From NCBI GenBank assembly GCA_025450255.1, contig JANWHV010000250.1, positions 1 through 16,844 of the forward strand: a stretch of 16,844 bases of DNA. Reading direction: 5' to 3'. Positions 1 through 9,048 of the stretch are shown here, one piece after another (positions within the stretch are counted from its first letter, which is position 1; each line of letters starts with the position of its first letter). This stretch comes from Chloroflexota bacterium (GTDB taxonomy: Bacteria; Chloroflexota; UBA5177; JANWHV01). A program made the translations under genes and the position numbers. The notes under the pieces were generated by a model. That model did not search any database, was not told where the DNA came from, and saw only the letters and a program-made list of their open reading frames with translations.

Positions 1-1340
1 CCGTAGCCGGTGCTGCCTCCGTAGTCTACATCAAGGATTGCCACGCCTCGGCTCGTCCAATACTGGATAAGCGGGTCGAACGCCGCGTCGGCGGCAGCGG
101 TGGGACCGCCATGAATGGTGACGAGGAGTGGCGGCTTCTCGCCGCTTGGCGGCGCGAAGTCCTCATTCGCGGGCGCGTAGAAGTAGCCGAAGGCCGTGCG
201 CCCATGAGCGGTCGGAAACTCGATGTGCTCGGCGGTTGAAATGAAACCGCGATCGATGTCCATGGCGCCGGCGCGCCGCAGAACACGGGATTCGCCGGTC
301 GCTATGTCGATGCGAACCACCGCCGCCGGTTCCGTGGCGGACCCCGCCTCGACGACGATGAAGCCATCGCCTGCCTTCAGGCCCGTTAACGATGTGAACG
401 GCGTGTCAATTTCTCGGTACGAGCCGTCCTCAATGTCGACCATGGCCAGGTGGTGCGCGCCGTTGCGGATATTGATACACGCAATGTGCTTTTGCGATAC
501 AAAGCCAAATGTGGACATATCGAAAACCCATTGCGGCAGGCCGAATTCGGCATCCATCGGACAAATAGATTCATCGTGGCCGTCTCGGCGCCGGTACAGA
601 TTCCACCAACCGGTGCTATCGGAGACAAAGTACAGCTCACCGGCCGGCGACCACTCCGGCTGAAAAATGGACTCGTCCTTGCCGCCCGCGACTCGCTCGC
701 GGGCTTCAATACCGCCGTCGTTCGTCAGCGTCGCGAGCCAGAGCTCGCAGCCGTCCCACGGCATGTTTGGGTGATTCCACGAGAGCCATGCCAGTTGTCG
801 CCCGTTGGGACTGAGACGGGGCGTGGAGTAGAAATCGTCCCCCTTGACCAGTACGTGCTCGTTCGAGCCATCCATGCCGATGGACGCGATAGTATTGACC
901 GCCTCGCGCGTCTCGTCGCCGTGATCCTCGCGCACGTAGACCAGTCGCCTGCGCCACGGATCGGCATCGCCGTCCGCGTACCGCATCGCATCCGTGCTGG
1001 AAAGTGGAGTTGGCGCGCCGCCCACGGCCTGTTTGTAGAGCTTCTGGTCGGCGTAATTCGAAAAATAGATAGCGCCGTCGTTAACCAGAAACGCGCCTCC
1101 ACCGTACTCGTGGACGCGGGAGCGAACGTTAAATTCCTCGGGCGTCATATCGCGCACCGTGCCATCCGGCGAGCAACGCACAATGACGTTCCGCCCGCCC
1201 TCGGCGGCACGGCCTTCGACCCAGTACACATCCTGCCCATCAATGGCAATCAGGCCGAGCCTGCGCGAGTCCGCCACGATCAGATCGGACGTTATAGGCG
1301 ATTTCCAGGCGCCAAACGGCGCGGTTTGTCGATTGGGCAT
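1..1340 (-). CDS. S9-family prolyl oligopeptidase / acylaminoacyl-peptidase-like protein, C-terminus cut by window edge
   Basis: The gene reads from an ATG at 1340 to the window edge: 446 codons with no stop. About the first 380 residues are rich in short beta-strands with WSPxGE-like and SPNGR-like repeats, as in the beta-propeller (WD40-like TolB/PD40) that gates S9 serine peptidases. The last 50 or so residues enter an alpha/beta-hydrolase fold, with VTIHGGP (HGGP supplies the oxyanion hole in this family) and DYGGSTGYG, matching the family's NYRGSTGYG. The catalytic Ser, Asp and His lie beyond the edge, so activity cannot be judged. AAGGAG at 1350-1355 sits 9 nt before the ATG and fixes the start. 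No signal peptide is visible, so a cytoplasmic enzyme cleaving short peptides is likely. It lies 170 nt downstream of dnaG on the same strand. The S9 family call is firm; the substrate is not known. Confidence 0.9.
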   Translation of the reverse strand, partial: MPNRQTAPFGAWKSPITSDLIVADSRRLGLIAIDGQDVYWVEGRAAEGGRNVIVRCSPDGTVRDMTPEEFNVRSRVHEYGGGAFLVNDGAIYFSNYADQKLYKQAVGGAPTPLSSTDAMRYADGDADPWRRRLVYVREDHGDETREAVNTIASIGMDGSNEHVLVKGDDFYSTPRLSPNGRQLAWLSWNHPNMPWDGCELWLATLTNDGGIEARERVAGGKDESIFQPEWSPAGELYFVSDSTGWWNLYRRRDGHDESICPMDAEFGLPQWVFDMSTFGFVSQKHIACINIRNGAHHLAMVDIEDGSYREIDTPFTSLTGLKAGDGFIVVEAGSATEPAAVVRIDIATGESRVLRRAGAMDIDRGFISTAEHIEFPTAHGRTAFGYFYAPANEDFAPPSGEKPPLLVTIHGGPTAAADAAFDPLIQYWTSRGVAILDVDYGGSTGY

Positions 1341-1458
1341 TGTCGTTGACTCCTTAGTCATGGCAGCGTAGCCGGCGATGCGCGCGGTGGGAACGGCGGT
1401 CGGCGCGCTCGTGTTACAACGGCTGACGCATATTCAATAGATAAGGTAGCACGGCGCG

Positions 1459-1483
1459 GCCGGCGCCAACCATCGGCGCCGGC
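1459..1483. repeat. Perfect 9-bp inverted repeat after dnaG, possible weak terminator
   Basis: GCCGGCGCC and GGCGCCGGC flank a 7-nt loop, 28 nt past the dnaG stop. In the direction of dnaG transcription no U-tract follows. The only short T-run (TTTT, 1490-1493) is on the other strand. The hairpin may stabilise or weakly terminate the dnaG transcript, but it is not a canonical intrinsic terminator. Confidence 0.45.
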
Positions 1484-1510
1484 GAGGGCTTTTACGACGC
1501 GCCGGAACGG

Positions 1511-3400
1511 TCACTGCGTCTGCAGGTGATACTCAGCCTGTTCGTCCAACATTCGCCGGTTTAGCTCATGGCGCGAGGCGACGAGATCCTGCGTCGGCCC
1601 CAGCAGCGACCGCGCCGTTTCGGCGTCGACCTGGTCAAGCAAGGCGCTCTGCTCGCGCAGCCGGTCGCTCTGCGCCAGCCGCTCAAGGCGGGATCGATAG
1701 GCTTTGAGCACCGCTGCTACCTTTTGCGGTTCCACTATTGGCGGTGCGGGCGCCGCCAGGGCTCGATCCACGACCTCATTCTCCTCCTCGGTCCATGTTG
1801 CGCGTAAGTCGTCCAATGAGGGTGGGGATCCGGACTCGTGCGCGCTAATAATCGACCCTACGATGCGCGCCCGCGCCAGGGACTTGATGGCCATTGTACG
1901 CAGCGCCTCAATCGTCGTAGCGTCAAATGGCATGCCGCGTAGCAGGAAAATCAGCAACTCTTCCTCAATGAGCGCACGTGGGTCGTTCGCCTGGGCTGCT
2001 TGGCGCAGCGCCGCGATCTCAGCCTGTTTGACTGTCGGCTGGCGTTGGCCCCGCCGTGCCTCGCCGCGCAGGCGCGCCAACTCTCCGCGCAACGCCGATG
2101 TCTCAATATGCGTAATGTCCTGAAGCCGCTCCAAATACGGCTGCTGCTGCCCGACTCCAGGCAGTTGGCCAATCAGCGGCAGCAACTGCGACAAGAGATC
2201 CTGGGTGAAGCTGGAGGCGCGGCGGTCGAGGCTGTTGAGCACCAGGCCAAACAGGTGGTCCATGGCCGGTGTCGCGGCGGCAATGGCTTCGCGCCACACC
2301 CGCGGATCGTCCGCGATTACCTCATCGGGATCCTTGCCCGCCGGTAAGGTAGCGATTCGTAGCTCGAGTGGCGATGGCGCGGGTTTGCCGATTGTTACCG
2401 TGGCGCCTGGTTGCGGTTGGCGAAGCGCTACCGTAGCGCGTACGCCTGCTTCCGCTGCCGCGCGCGCGCCTGCCGGATCGGCGTCGAGCGCCAGCACGAC
2501 CCGCGGCGCGCCGCCTTCCTTGGCGCGAAGGCGCGCCAGCAAGCCAAGTTGGCGAACCGTTATCGCGGTGCCGAGGCTGGCTACCACGTTGTCGAATCCG
2601 GCCTGATGCGCGCGCAGGGCGTCGAGATATCCTTCGACTACCACCGCCTCACCCGAGGTACGTATTGACTCGGCGGCGCGGTCGACGGTGTACAACACGG
2701 CGCTCTTATCGAATATAGCGCTTTGCCTGGAGTTGATGTATTTCGGCTGGCCATCGCCCAGGACGCGGCCGCCGAAGCCGCAAACGCGACCCTGGATATC
2801 ACGTATAGGGAAGATCAGTCTGCCGTGAAACGCGCAAAACGGCTCGCGGCCCTGATCGGACGGCAACAGGACGCCGCCATCGATCATTTCCTGTTCCGAA
2901 ATGCCTCTGGCAGGCATGTCACGGCGCAGGCCCTCCCCCCAGTCGGCCAGATAGCCGAGCGCGAATCTATCGATCGTCACCTGCGCGATCGATCGTTTTG
3001 CCAGGTATTCGCGCGCTGCCTGGCCGCTTTTCGCGGCCAACCCCTGCTGGAAGTACAGGCTCACCGCCAGGAGCACATCGTGGGCTCGCGTCTCGTGCGC
3101 CTTGCGTCTCGCGGCGTCCGGATCCAGTTCGACGCCGGTCCGGCCGGCGAGCGCCCGCAAGGCATCCGGAAACTCGACCTTGTTCGTCAGCATATAGAAG
3201 CGGAAAATGTCACCGCCGGCGCCGCAGCCAAAGCAATGGAACGTACCGCGTTCGGGCGATACCACGAAGGACGGAGTCTTTTCCTTATGGATGGGGCAGA
3301 GGCCCATCAGGTTGCGGCCCGATCGGCGCAGCGCGACCTGCTCGCCAACCAGGGTCTCGATTGGCAAGCGTTCCTTGATCTGATCGCGTTCGTCCGCCAC
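1511..3400 (-). CDS. dnaG: DNA primase DnaG
   Basis: This primase makes the RNA primers for chromosome replication at the fork, working with the DnaB helicase. The 629 residues (usual size about 600) show the family layout. An N-terminal CHC2 zinc finger has ligands C35, H38, C56 and C59, with the typical LCPIHKEKTPSF segment. The catalytic core carries FHGRLIFPI (191-199), GFGGR (208-212) and KYINS (220-224). The TOPRIM metal-binding residues are in EGYLD (256-260) and ALDADPAG (304-311). The long charged helical C-terminus fits the helicase-binding domain. The start is GTG at 3400. An in-frame TAA at 3425-3427 blocks a longer protein, and only a weak GGTGG-type ribosome site precedes the GTG. 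A leader ORF with a much better ribosome site lies just upstream in the same frame. The usual rpoD partner does not follow; an S9 peptidase does. Confidence 0.97.
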   Translation of the reverse strand: MADERDQIKERLPIETLVGEQVALRRSGRNLMGLCPIHKEKTPSFVVSPERGTFHCFGCGAGGDIFRFYMLTNKVEFPDALRALAGRTGVELDPDAARRKAHETRAHDVLLAVSLYFQQGLAAKSGQAAREYLAKRSIAQVTIDRFALGYLADWGEGLRRDMPARGISEQEMIDGGVLLPSDQGREPFCAFHGRLIFPIRDIQGRVCGFGGRVLGDGQPKYINSRQSAIFDKSAVLYTVDRAAESIRTSGEAVVVEGYLDALRAHQAGFDNVVASLGTAITVRQLGLLARLRAKEGGAPRVVLALDADPAGARAAAEAGVRATVALRQPQPGATVTIGKPAPSPLELRIATLPAGKDPDEVIADDPRVWREAIAAATPAMDHLFGLVLNSLDRRASSFTQDLLSQLLPLIGQLPGVGQQQPYLERLQDITHIETSALRGELARLRGEARRGQRQPTVKQAEIAALRQAAQANDPRALIEEELLIFLLRGMPFDATTIEALRTMAIKSLARARIVGSIISAHESGSPPSLDDLRATWTEEENEVVDRALAAPAPPIVEPQKVAAVLKAYRSRLERLAQSDRLREQSALLDQVDAETARSLLGPTQDLVASRHELNRRMLDEQAEYHLQTQ

Positions 3401-3424
3401 GCACCCACCAATCGCTAACTGCCG

Positions 3425-3466
3425 TTATGCCGCGCCATAAAAGCGCGCCGCGACAACGCAACGCAT
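3425..3466 (-). CDS. Candidate 13-codon leader ORF before dnaG
   Basis: On the minus strand AAGGAG lies 5 nt before an ATG at 3466, opening MRCVVAARFYGAA followed by TAA (3425-3427). The ORF is in the same frame as dnaG, whose GTG starts 24 nt after that stop. This ribosome site is the best in the dnaG 5' region, far better than the one before dnaG itself. A leader peptide that couples translation to dnaG is one reading. Others are chance, or a dnaG start annotated too far downstream, which would need stop-codon readthrough or a sequence error. No family is recognised for so short a peptide. Confidence 0.3.
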   Translation of the reverse strand: MRCVVAARFYGAA

Positions 3467-3475
3467 TCTTACTCC

Positions 3476-3504
3476 TTGATAGCACGACACGCCCGGCATC
3501 ACAA
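3476..3504 (-). promoter_or_regulatory. Candidate promoter for dnaG and its leader ORF
   Basis: On the minus strand TTGTGA (3504-3499) and TATCAA (3481-3476) are spaced by exactly 17 bp, and the -10 element is preceded by TGC as in an extended -10. Each hexamer matches 4 of 6 consensus bases. Transcription from here would start about 3 nt before the leader ATG, which would make that ORF nearly leaderless and leave its Shine-Dalgarno out of the RNA. Promoter and ribosome site therefore compete as explanations of the same bases. Confidence 0.3.
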
Positions 3505-3532
3505 GGCACCTATCATGAGACGTGACGCCGCC

Positions 3533-3541
3533 TGGTATCCT
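3533..3541 (+). promoter_or_regulatory. Candidate extended -10 giving a leaderless HAD mRNA
   Basis: TGG followed by TATCCT (3536-3541) sits 8 nt before the HAD ATG at 3550, and no Shine-Dalgarno is visible in front of that ATG. Transcription starting the usual 7-8 nt downstream would begin at or next to the A of the ATG. No good -35 is seen. This is weak, and based on spacing only. Confidence 0.25.
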
Positions 3542-3549
3542 TGACACAC

Positions 3550-4368
3550 ATGATTACCTTCCTCTTCGACCTGGACGGCGTGCTCTATCGCGGCAATGAG
3601 CCCGTGCCAGGCGCTGCCGGCGCGGTCGCGTCGTTGCGCGCGGCTGGGCACCGCATCCTGTTCGCGACGAATAATGCCACGCAACGCCGTGACGAGTTCG
3701 TGGCCAAGTTGGCGCGGGTCGGTGTCCCCGCCGCCGTTGACGACCTCGCCACGTCAGCCTCGGCCACGGCGCGGTATCTGGCGACGCTCGCCAAGCCGCC
3801 GGCAAGCGCGCTGGTCATTGGCGCCGCGGCGTTGGCGAGCGATCTCCAGGACGCCGGCATCCGCATCGTCGACGTGGAGAGCGCGGACACGGAGCAGCCG
3901 GATTGCGTGGTGGCAAGCCTTGACCGCGACTTTACCTATAGTAAGCTTGCCCGCGCGCAACTTGCGGTGCTGGCGGGCGCGATGTTGGTGGCGACGAACA
4001 AGGACCCACAGTTTCCCGGATCCTCGCGGCTGTGGCCGGGCGCGGGTTCTATCGTGGCGGCGGTGGAGGCGGCGTGCCGGACGGCGGCGATCGCAATCGG
4101 CAAGCCAGGGCCGCTCCTCTATAAGACCTTGCTGGAGGCCGGCAAGTCGGATATCGATCGCACGGTTGTGGTCGGCGACAACCTGGAGACCGATATCGCG
4201 GCGGCGGCGGCCATGAACCTGCCGTCGATTCTCGTGCTGACCGGTATCTCGCAAAGGCGCGACGTAGAATCGAGCGCCGTAAAGCCTACCTGGGTGGTCG
4301 AGAACTTGCTGGAGCTATTGTCACGAGACCTCGATCGACTCTTCACGCGGCCGCCCACGCGAGCCTGA
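3550..4368 (+). CDS. HAD-superfamily subclass IIA (NagD/PGP-like) phosphatase
   Basis: A cytoplasmic Mg-dependent phosphatase of the NagD / p-nitrophenylphosphatase / phosphoglycolate-phosphatase type, 272 aa, a normal size for the group. Motif I is DLDGVLY with nucleophile D7 and acid/base D9. Motif II is TNN (40-42), motif III is K185 in IGKPGP, and motif IV is GDNLETD (209-215). ATNKDP (148-153) and the long insert between motifs II and III match the C2A cap of subclass IIA. The ATG at 3550 gives the usual MITFLFDLDG start. A TTG at 3541 would add three residues, but neither has a ribosome site. It is divergent from dnaG and converges on ybbR with only 11 bp between the stop codons. The substrate cannot be read from sequence; small phosphomonoesters such as phosphoglycolate or nucleotides are typical of relatives. 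Confidence 0.92.
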   Translation: MITFLFDLDGVLYRGNEPVPGAAGAVASLRAAGHRILFATNNATQRRDEFVAKLARVGVPAAVDDLATSASATARYLATLAKPPASALVIGAAALASDLQDAGIRIVDVESADTEQPDCVVASLDRDFTYSKLARAQLAVLAGAMLVATNKDPQFPGSSRLWPGAGSIVAAVEAACRTAAIAIGKPGPLLYKTLLEAGKSDIDRTVVVGDNLETDIAAAAAMNLPSILVLTGISQRRDVESSAVKPTWVVENLLELLSRDLDRLFTRPPTRA

Positions 4369-4379
4369 CTGGCGGCGCG

Positions 4380-5759
4380 CTATTTGGGTTTCGGCTGTAT
4401 CACGACGTGAATCGTCGACGGCGAGATGCTGTAATTTTGCAGATTCTTCGGCATGGTCACGATCGGCTTGAGGTCGTAGCTGCCCTGGACAAGTCCGCGG
4501 GCATCGACGCGCGCGGAAAGCGGCCCGAGTGCCTTGATGTCCAGGTATGCGCCCGTCACATAGACCTGTATCCAGTGCGTCGATGTCTCTGCCTGTAGTG
4601 GCGGAGTAAGGTGGTCAAACACGATGGATACCGGCAAGACGACGCTCGTCTGGTATCGCACGATGGGGACGTAGACGCTCCAGGTAGGCCCTCCTTGCCC
4701 ACTGTCGCTGGTGCTGTGTTTCGCCGCGTTATATAGAATCACGCTCGGCGGCAACCCCTGCAGATCCAGGTGCGTGGTGATGGTCATGCTCTTCGTTACG
4801 TTCAGCAGGGAAATCGGCTGCGTGGTGATTACTTTGAGCGTGCTCATCTGGTCCGGCGGCCCGAATACCGTCACCGTTTGCGGACGGGGCTGGGGCGCTC
4901 CATTCACCACGTAACCGGTCGGGGGGCCGAATGGAATGACCGGCGCGACGGTCAATGTTTTGATCACGAATCGCACGCCGACTTGCAGGATTACCGTTAC
5001 ACGAGTGCTTGGCGGCAGCAAATCGGGCGCCGGAATCTGGTTGCCCAGGCGGTCCAGCAGAATCGGCACGGATGTAAACGGGTATGTGAATGAGGTCGAC
5101 TCAGGGTCAGGCGGTGATACGGAGGTTGTGGGCGGAGCGACGGTCGCGCTGGCCACGCGGTCGACTTCGTCGGCCGGGCCGGACACGGTAAGGACATTTG
5201 GCGCAATGGCCTGCGACACAAGCTCAAGGGTACTCGGCAGATTCGCCAGGCCGCTAAAATTCACGGGCACCGTCTTGGAGACAAGTGGCTCGAGACGCAC
5301 CGTAACAGTGGGGGGCACGCAGGTGTACTCGACCCCAGAACGCCCGCCGCTAATGATGATTGGCACGGTGGCCTCGCGCGCGTAAGGCGAGATGTGCGAT
5401 AGGTCCGCAATCGGCAGCAGTTGTTGTGAGCTGTTGACGGTATCTTGGAGGCCGCGCGCGTACACCGTCACGGTGGTGGTCGGTTTCCTGATCGCCAGGC
5501 CCTTCGGCACGTGCGCGTAGACCACCTGCAAGGTGAAGGGCTGGCTGCGAATAACAGGGTTCTCCTGATCGGTGACGTAAAACCAGAGCGCGGCGGACAT
5601 CACCAACGCCACCAGGAAGCGGGTGAACGCGGCGCGCCGGGACAGGCTCTGTTCGCCGGGCAGCCGGCCAAGCGCGATCACTCGCAGCAAATTGGAGAAG
5701 GTGCGGACCTGCTCGCGCGATAGTTTGTTTCGGCGGAAGTCGGAGAGCGAGGGAATCAC
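4380..5759 (-). CDS. ybbR: YbbR-domain protein, putative CdaA regulator (CdaR)
   Basis: A membrane-anchored extracytoplasmic protein encoded directly after cdaA; in Firmicutes its homologue CdaR binds CdaA and modulates c-di-AMP synthesis. With GTG at 5759 the protein is 459 aa. About 45 residues of basic cytoplasmic tail precede one transmembrane helix (about 46-62, RFLVALVMSAALWFYVT). Four beta-rich YbbR-like repeats follow, each with a TVTV or VTVxL strand and a VxGP or VFGP turn (for example VSGPADEV and VFGPPDQM). The GTG lies 1 nt after the cdaA stop (TGACGTG), which favours translational coupling. An upstream in-frame ATG at 5789 would overlap cdaA by 29 nt and add ten residues (two Cys among them); neither start has a clear ribosome site. 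The C-terminus IQPKPK ends at the convergent HAD gene. No glmM follows, unlike many cdaA-cdaR operons. Confidence 0.88.
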   Translation of the reverse strand: MIPSLSDFRRNKLSREQVRTFSNLLRVIALGRLPGEQSLSRRAAFTRFLVALVMSAALWFYVTDQENPVIRSQPFTLQVVYAHVPKGLAIRKPTTTVTVYARGLQDTVNSSQQLLPIADLSHISPYAREATVPIIISGGRSGVEYTCVPPTVTVRLEPLVSKTVPVNFSGLANLPSTLELVSQAIAPNVLTVSGPADEVDRVASATVAPPTTSVSPPDPESTSFTYPFTSVPILLDRLGNQIPAPDLLPPSTRVTVILQVGVRFVIKTLTVAPVIPFGPPTGYVVNGAPQPRPQTVTVFGPPDQMSTLKVITTQPISLLNVTKSMTITTHLDLQGLPPSVILYNAAKHSTSDSGQGGPTWSVYVPIVRYQTSVVLPVSIVFDHLTPPLQAETSTHWIQVYVTGAYLDIKALGPLSARVDARGLVQGSYDLKPIVTMPKNLQNYSISPSTIHVVIQPKPK

Positions 5760-5760
5760 G

Positions 5761-6561
5761 TCAGGACACCACTTGCAGCTCGTCCGCATGATAGAAGGCG
5801 GTAAGCACGCGGCGCAATCGTTCGCCGTTCAAGCCGCGCACCAGTTTTCCGTTCGTCGCCATGGAGATTTTGCCGGTTTCCTCGGAGACTACCACCGCGA
5901 TTGCATCAGTCACTTCGGTGATGCCGATGGCTGCCCGATGCCGCGTTCCCATTTGGGCGTTGTTGCCCATGTTCTCGCTGAGCGGGAGCACGCACTTCGC
6001 GGCGACCACCCGGTCGCCCTGGATAATCACCGCGCCGTCGTGCAACGCGGAGTTCTTATAAAAGATAGCCTCTAATAACTCAGACGACACGGAGGCTTCC
6101 AGCCGCGTACCTGAATCGACATAATCCTGCAGGCCGGTCTTCCGCTCAATTACTAGCAGGGCGCCGAACATCTGATGCGACAGATGCTCGCATGCGAGCG
6201 TGATCTGATCTACGGTGTGCTCCGCAATCGGTTGGCCAAGCGATGCCAGAGGGTGATTGATGATACGGCTCGTCCGGCCGAGTTGTTCGAGCAACTTGCG
6301 CAGCTCCGGCTGGAAAATAACCGGAATGGCGATAAGCAATACAGGGACCGAATGGAGCACGAGCCAGCCAAGCACCGTCAACTGGAGGGTAGAAGCAAGA
6401 ACAGCGCCCGCCACGACGAGCACCAGGATACCGCGGAGGACCTGGTCGGCCCGTGTCTGGTACGTCAATACCAGAAACCAGAAAAAGACAAGCGTTACGA
6501 TAGCGATATCGAGCACACTTGCCAAGTCAAGTCGGGACAATGTCCAGCGTAGCGAGTCCAT
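5761..6561 (-). CDS. cdaA: Diadenylate cyclase CdaA (c-di-AMP synthase)
   Basis: This enzyme condenses two ATP into cyclic di-AMP, a second messenger for potassium and osmotic balance and cell-wall homeostasis, at the inner face of the membrane. The 266 residues are typical for CdaA. Three hydrophobic helices lie at about 18-34, 41-58 and 62-82. A linker leads to a DAC (DisA_N) domain from about 100. The nucleotide-binding and catalytic motifs are intact: FGALLVIER (132-140), DGA (175-177, metal site) and RHR (207-209, phosphate binding). The ATG at 6561 gives the expected N-terminus, with AGGCAGG just upstream as a modest ribosome site. It forms an operon with ybbR. The two-gene set suggests c-di-AMP signalling, but no c-di-AMP riboswitch or receptor is evident in the window. 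Confidence 0.96.
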   Translation of the reverse strand: MDSLRWTLSRLDLASVLDIAIVTLVFFWFLVLTYQTRADQVLRGILVLVVAGAVLASTLQLTVLGWLVLHSVPVLLIAIPVIFQPELRKLLEQLGRTSRIINHPLASLGQPIAEHTVDQITLACEHLSHQMFGALLVIERKTGLQDYVDSGTRLEASVSSELLEAIFYKNSALHDGAVIIQGDRVVAAKCVLPLSENMGNNAQMGTRHRAAIGITEVTDAIAVVVSEETGKISMATNGKLVRGLNGERLRRVLTAFYHADELQVVS

Positions 6562-6875
6562 GGCCTGCCTAACACGCCTGCGTGTGGGCGCCCTGCGGGT
6601 TATTTACTCGAAAGTGTAACAGGTTGCCTGACGATCTCTATCCCCAAACTGGATGGTCGCCATTGCCCTGCCCATAGATGAAATGCGCCAAGTGCCGCGC
6701 GGATACGGCCGCGAGGCGCGAAGATTGCCTGTATATCGCATTACGGTTGCGTTACCGCGAAGATTCGGCTGGGGTAGACTATAAGGAGACCTATCGACCG
6801 ATTGGTCCCCTCATTTCGCGTACTATGCCATAGAACGCACGCCCGAGCACCTACCCGCCGACGGAGGCTCATTCC
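6562..6875. other. Divergent intergenic region between cdaA and uvrB
   Basis: These 314 bp must hold the promoters for cdaA (minus) and uvrB (plus). No convincing -35/-10 pair was found for either. The best for uvrB is TTACCG (6752-6757) and TAGACT (6775-6780) at 17 bp, with 3/6 and 4/6 matches. AAGGAG at 6783-6788 has no sensible ORF after it. The notable element is the palindrome at 6818-6838, listed separately. No gene or stable RNA was recognised. Confidence 0.5.
6818..6838. promoter_or_regulatory. 21-bp palindromic operator candidate upstream of uvrB
   Basis: The arms GCGTACTATG and CATAGAACGC flank a single central C. They are reverse complements at 9 of 10 positions, and the element ends 37 nt before the uvrB ATG. 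Length, symmetry and place fit a dimeric repressor site such as a LexA/SOS box, since uvrB is a classic SOS gene. The sequence is neither the E. coli CTGT-N8-ACAG nor the Bacillus GAAC-N4-GTTC form, so assignment to LexA is inference from the target gene. Confidence 0.5.
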
Positions 6876-8855
<1,980 letters not shown>

Positions 8856-8908
8856 TACGCGGGCCGCCCGCCGCGCCGGATTGCTGGTGTTTCGTGTGGA
8901 TGCGCGTG

Positions 8909-9015
8909 AGCCGACGGGAGGTGCTGCCGGAGAGATACATAACAGGGACATTGGTCGGCTGTGTATCGCGGCCTTGGAAGAACGGTTTTTACCGAAAAGT
9001 TCTGTCTTCGACAGA
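8909..9015 (+). other. Inverted repeats in the leader of the ABC ATPase gene
   Basis: The 193-bp gap between uvrB and the ABC ATPase holds three inverted repeats. AGCCGAC (8909-8915) pairs with GTCGGCT (8954-8960). CGGT-TTTT-ACCG lies at 8983-8994. TCTGTC-TTC-GACAGA lies at 9001-9015, ending 15 nt before the ribosome site of the ATPase gene. None is followed by a U-tract, and no firm promoter was found. They may structure the 5' leader of the ATPase mRNA, but I recognise no known riboswitch class. Confidence 0.35.
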
Positions 9016-9048
9016 CCACGCGCGCCCATTTAGAGGGGGTAATCGCAT

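Noticed and set aside
450..1349. 299-codon open frame on the plus strand opposite the S9 peptidase
   Set aside because: The minus-strand frame gives a clear beta-propeller plus HGGP hydrolase sequence for 446 codons; the plus frame is its shadow.
2723..3418. 231-codon open frame opposite dnaG
   Set aside because: Antisense to the zinc-finger and core region of dnaG; no recognisable domain.
3541..3549. TTG start for the HAD phosphatase
   Set aside because: It adds only three residues before the typical MITFLFDLDG start and has no ribosome site; ATG at 3550 is simpler, though not proven.
8980..9002. GAAC...GTTC repeat before the ABC ATPase as an SOS box
   Set aside because: The half-sites are 15 nt apart rather than 4, and they enclose another hairpin, so the match is not meaningful.
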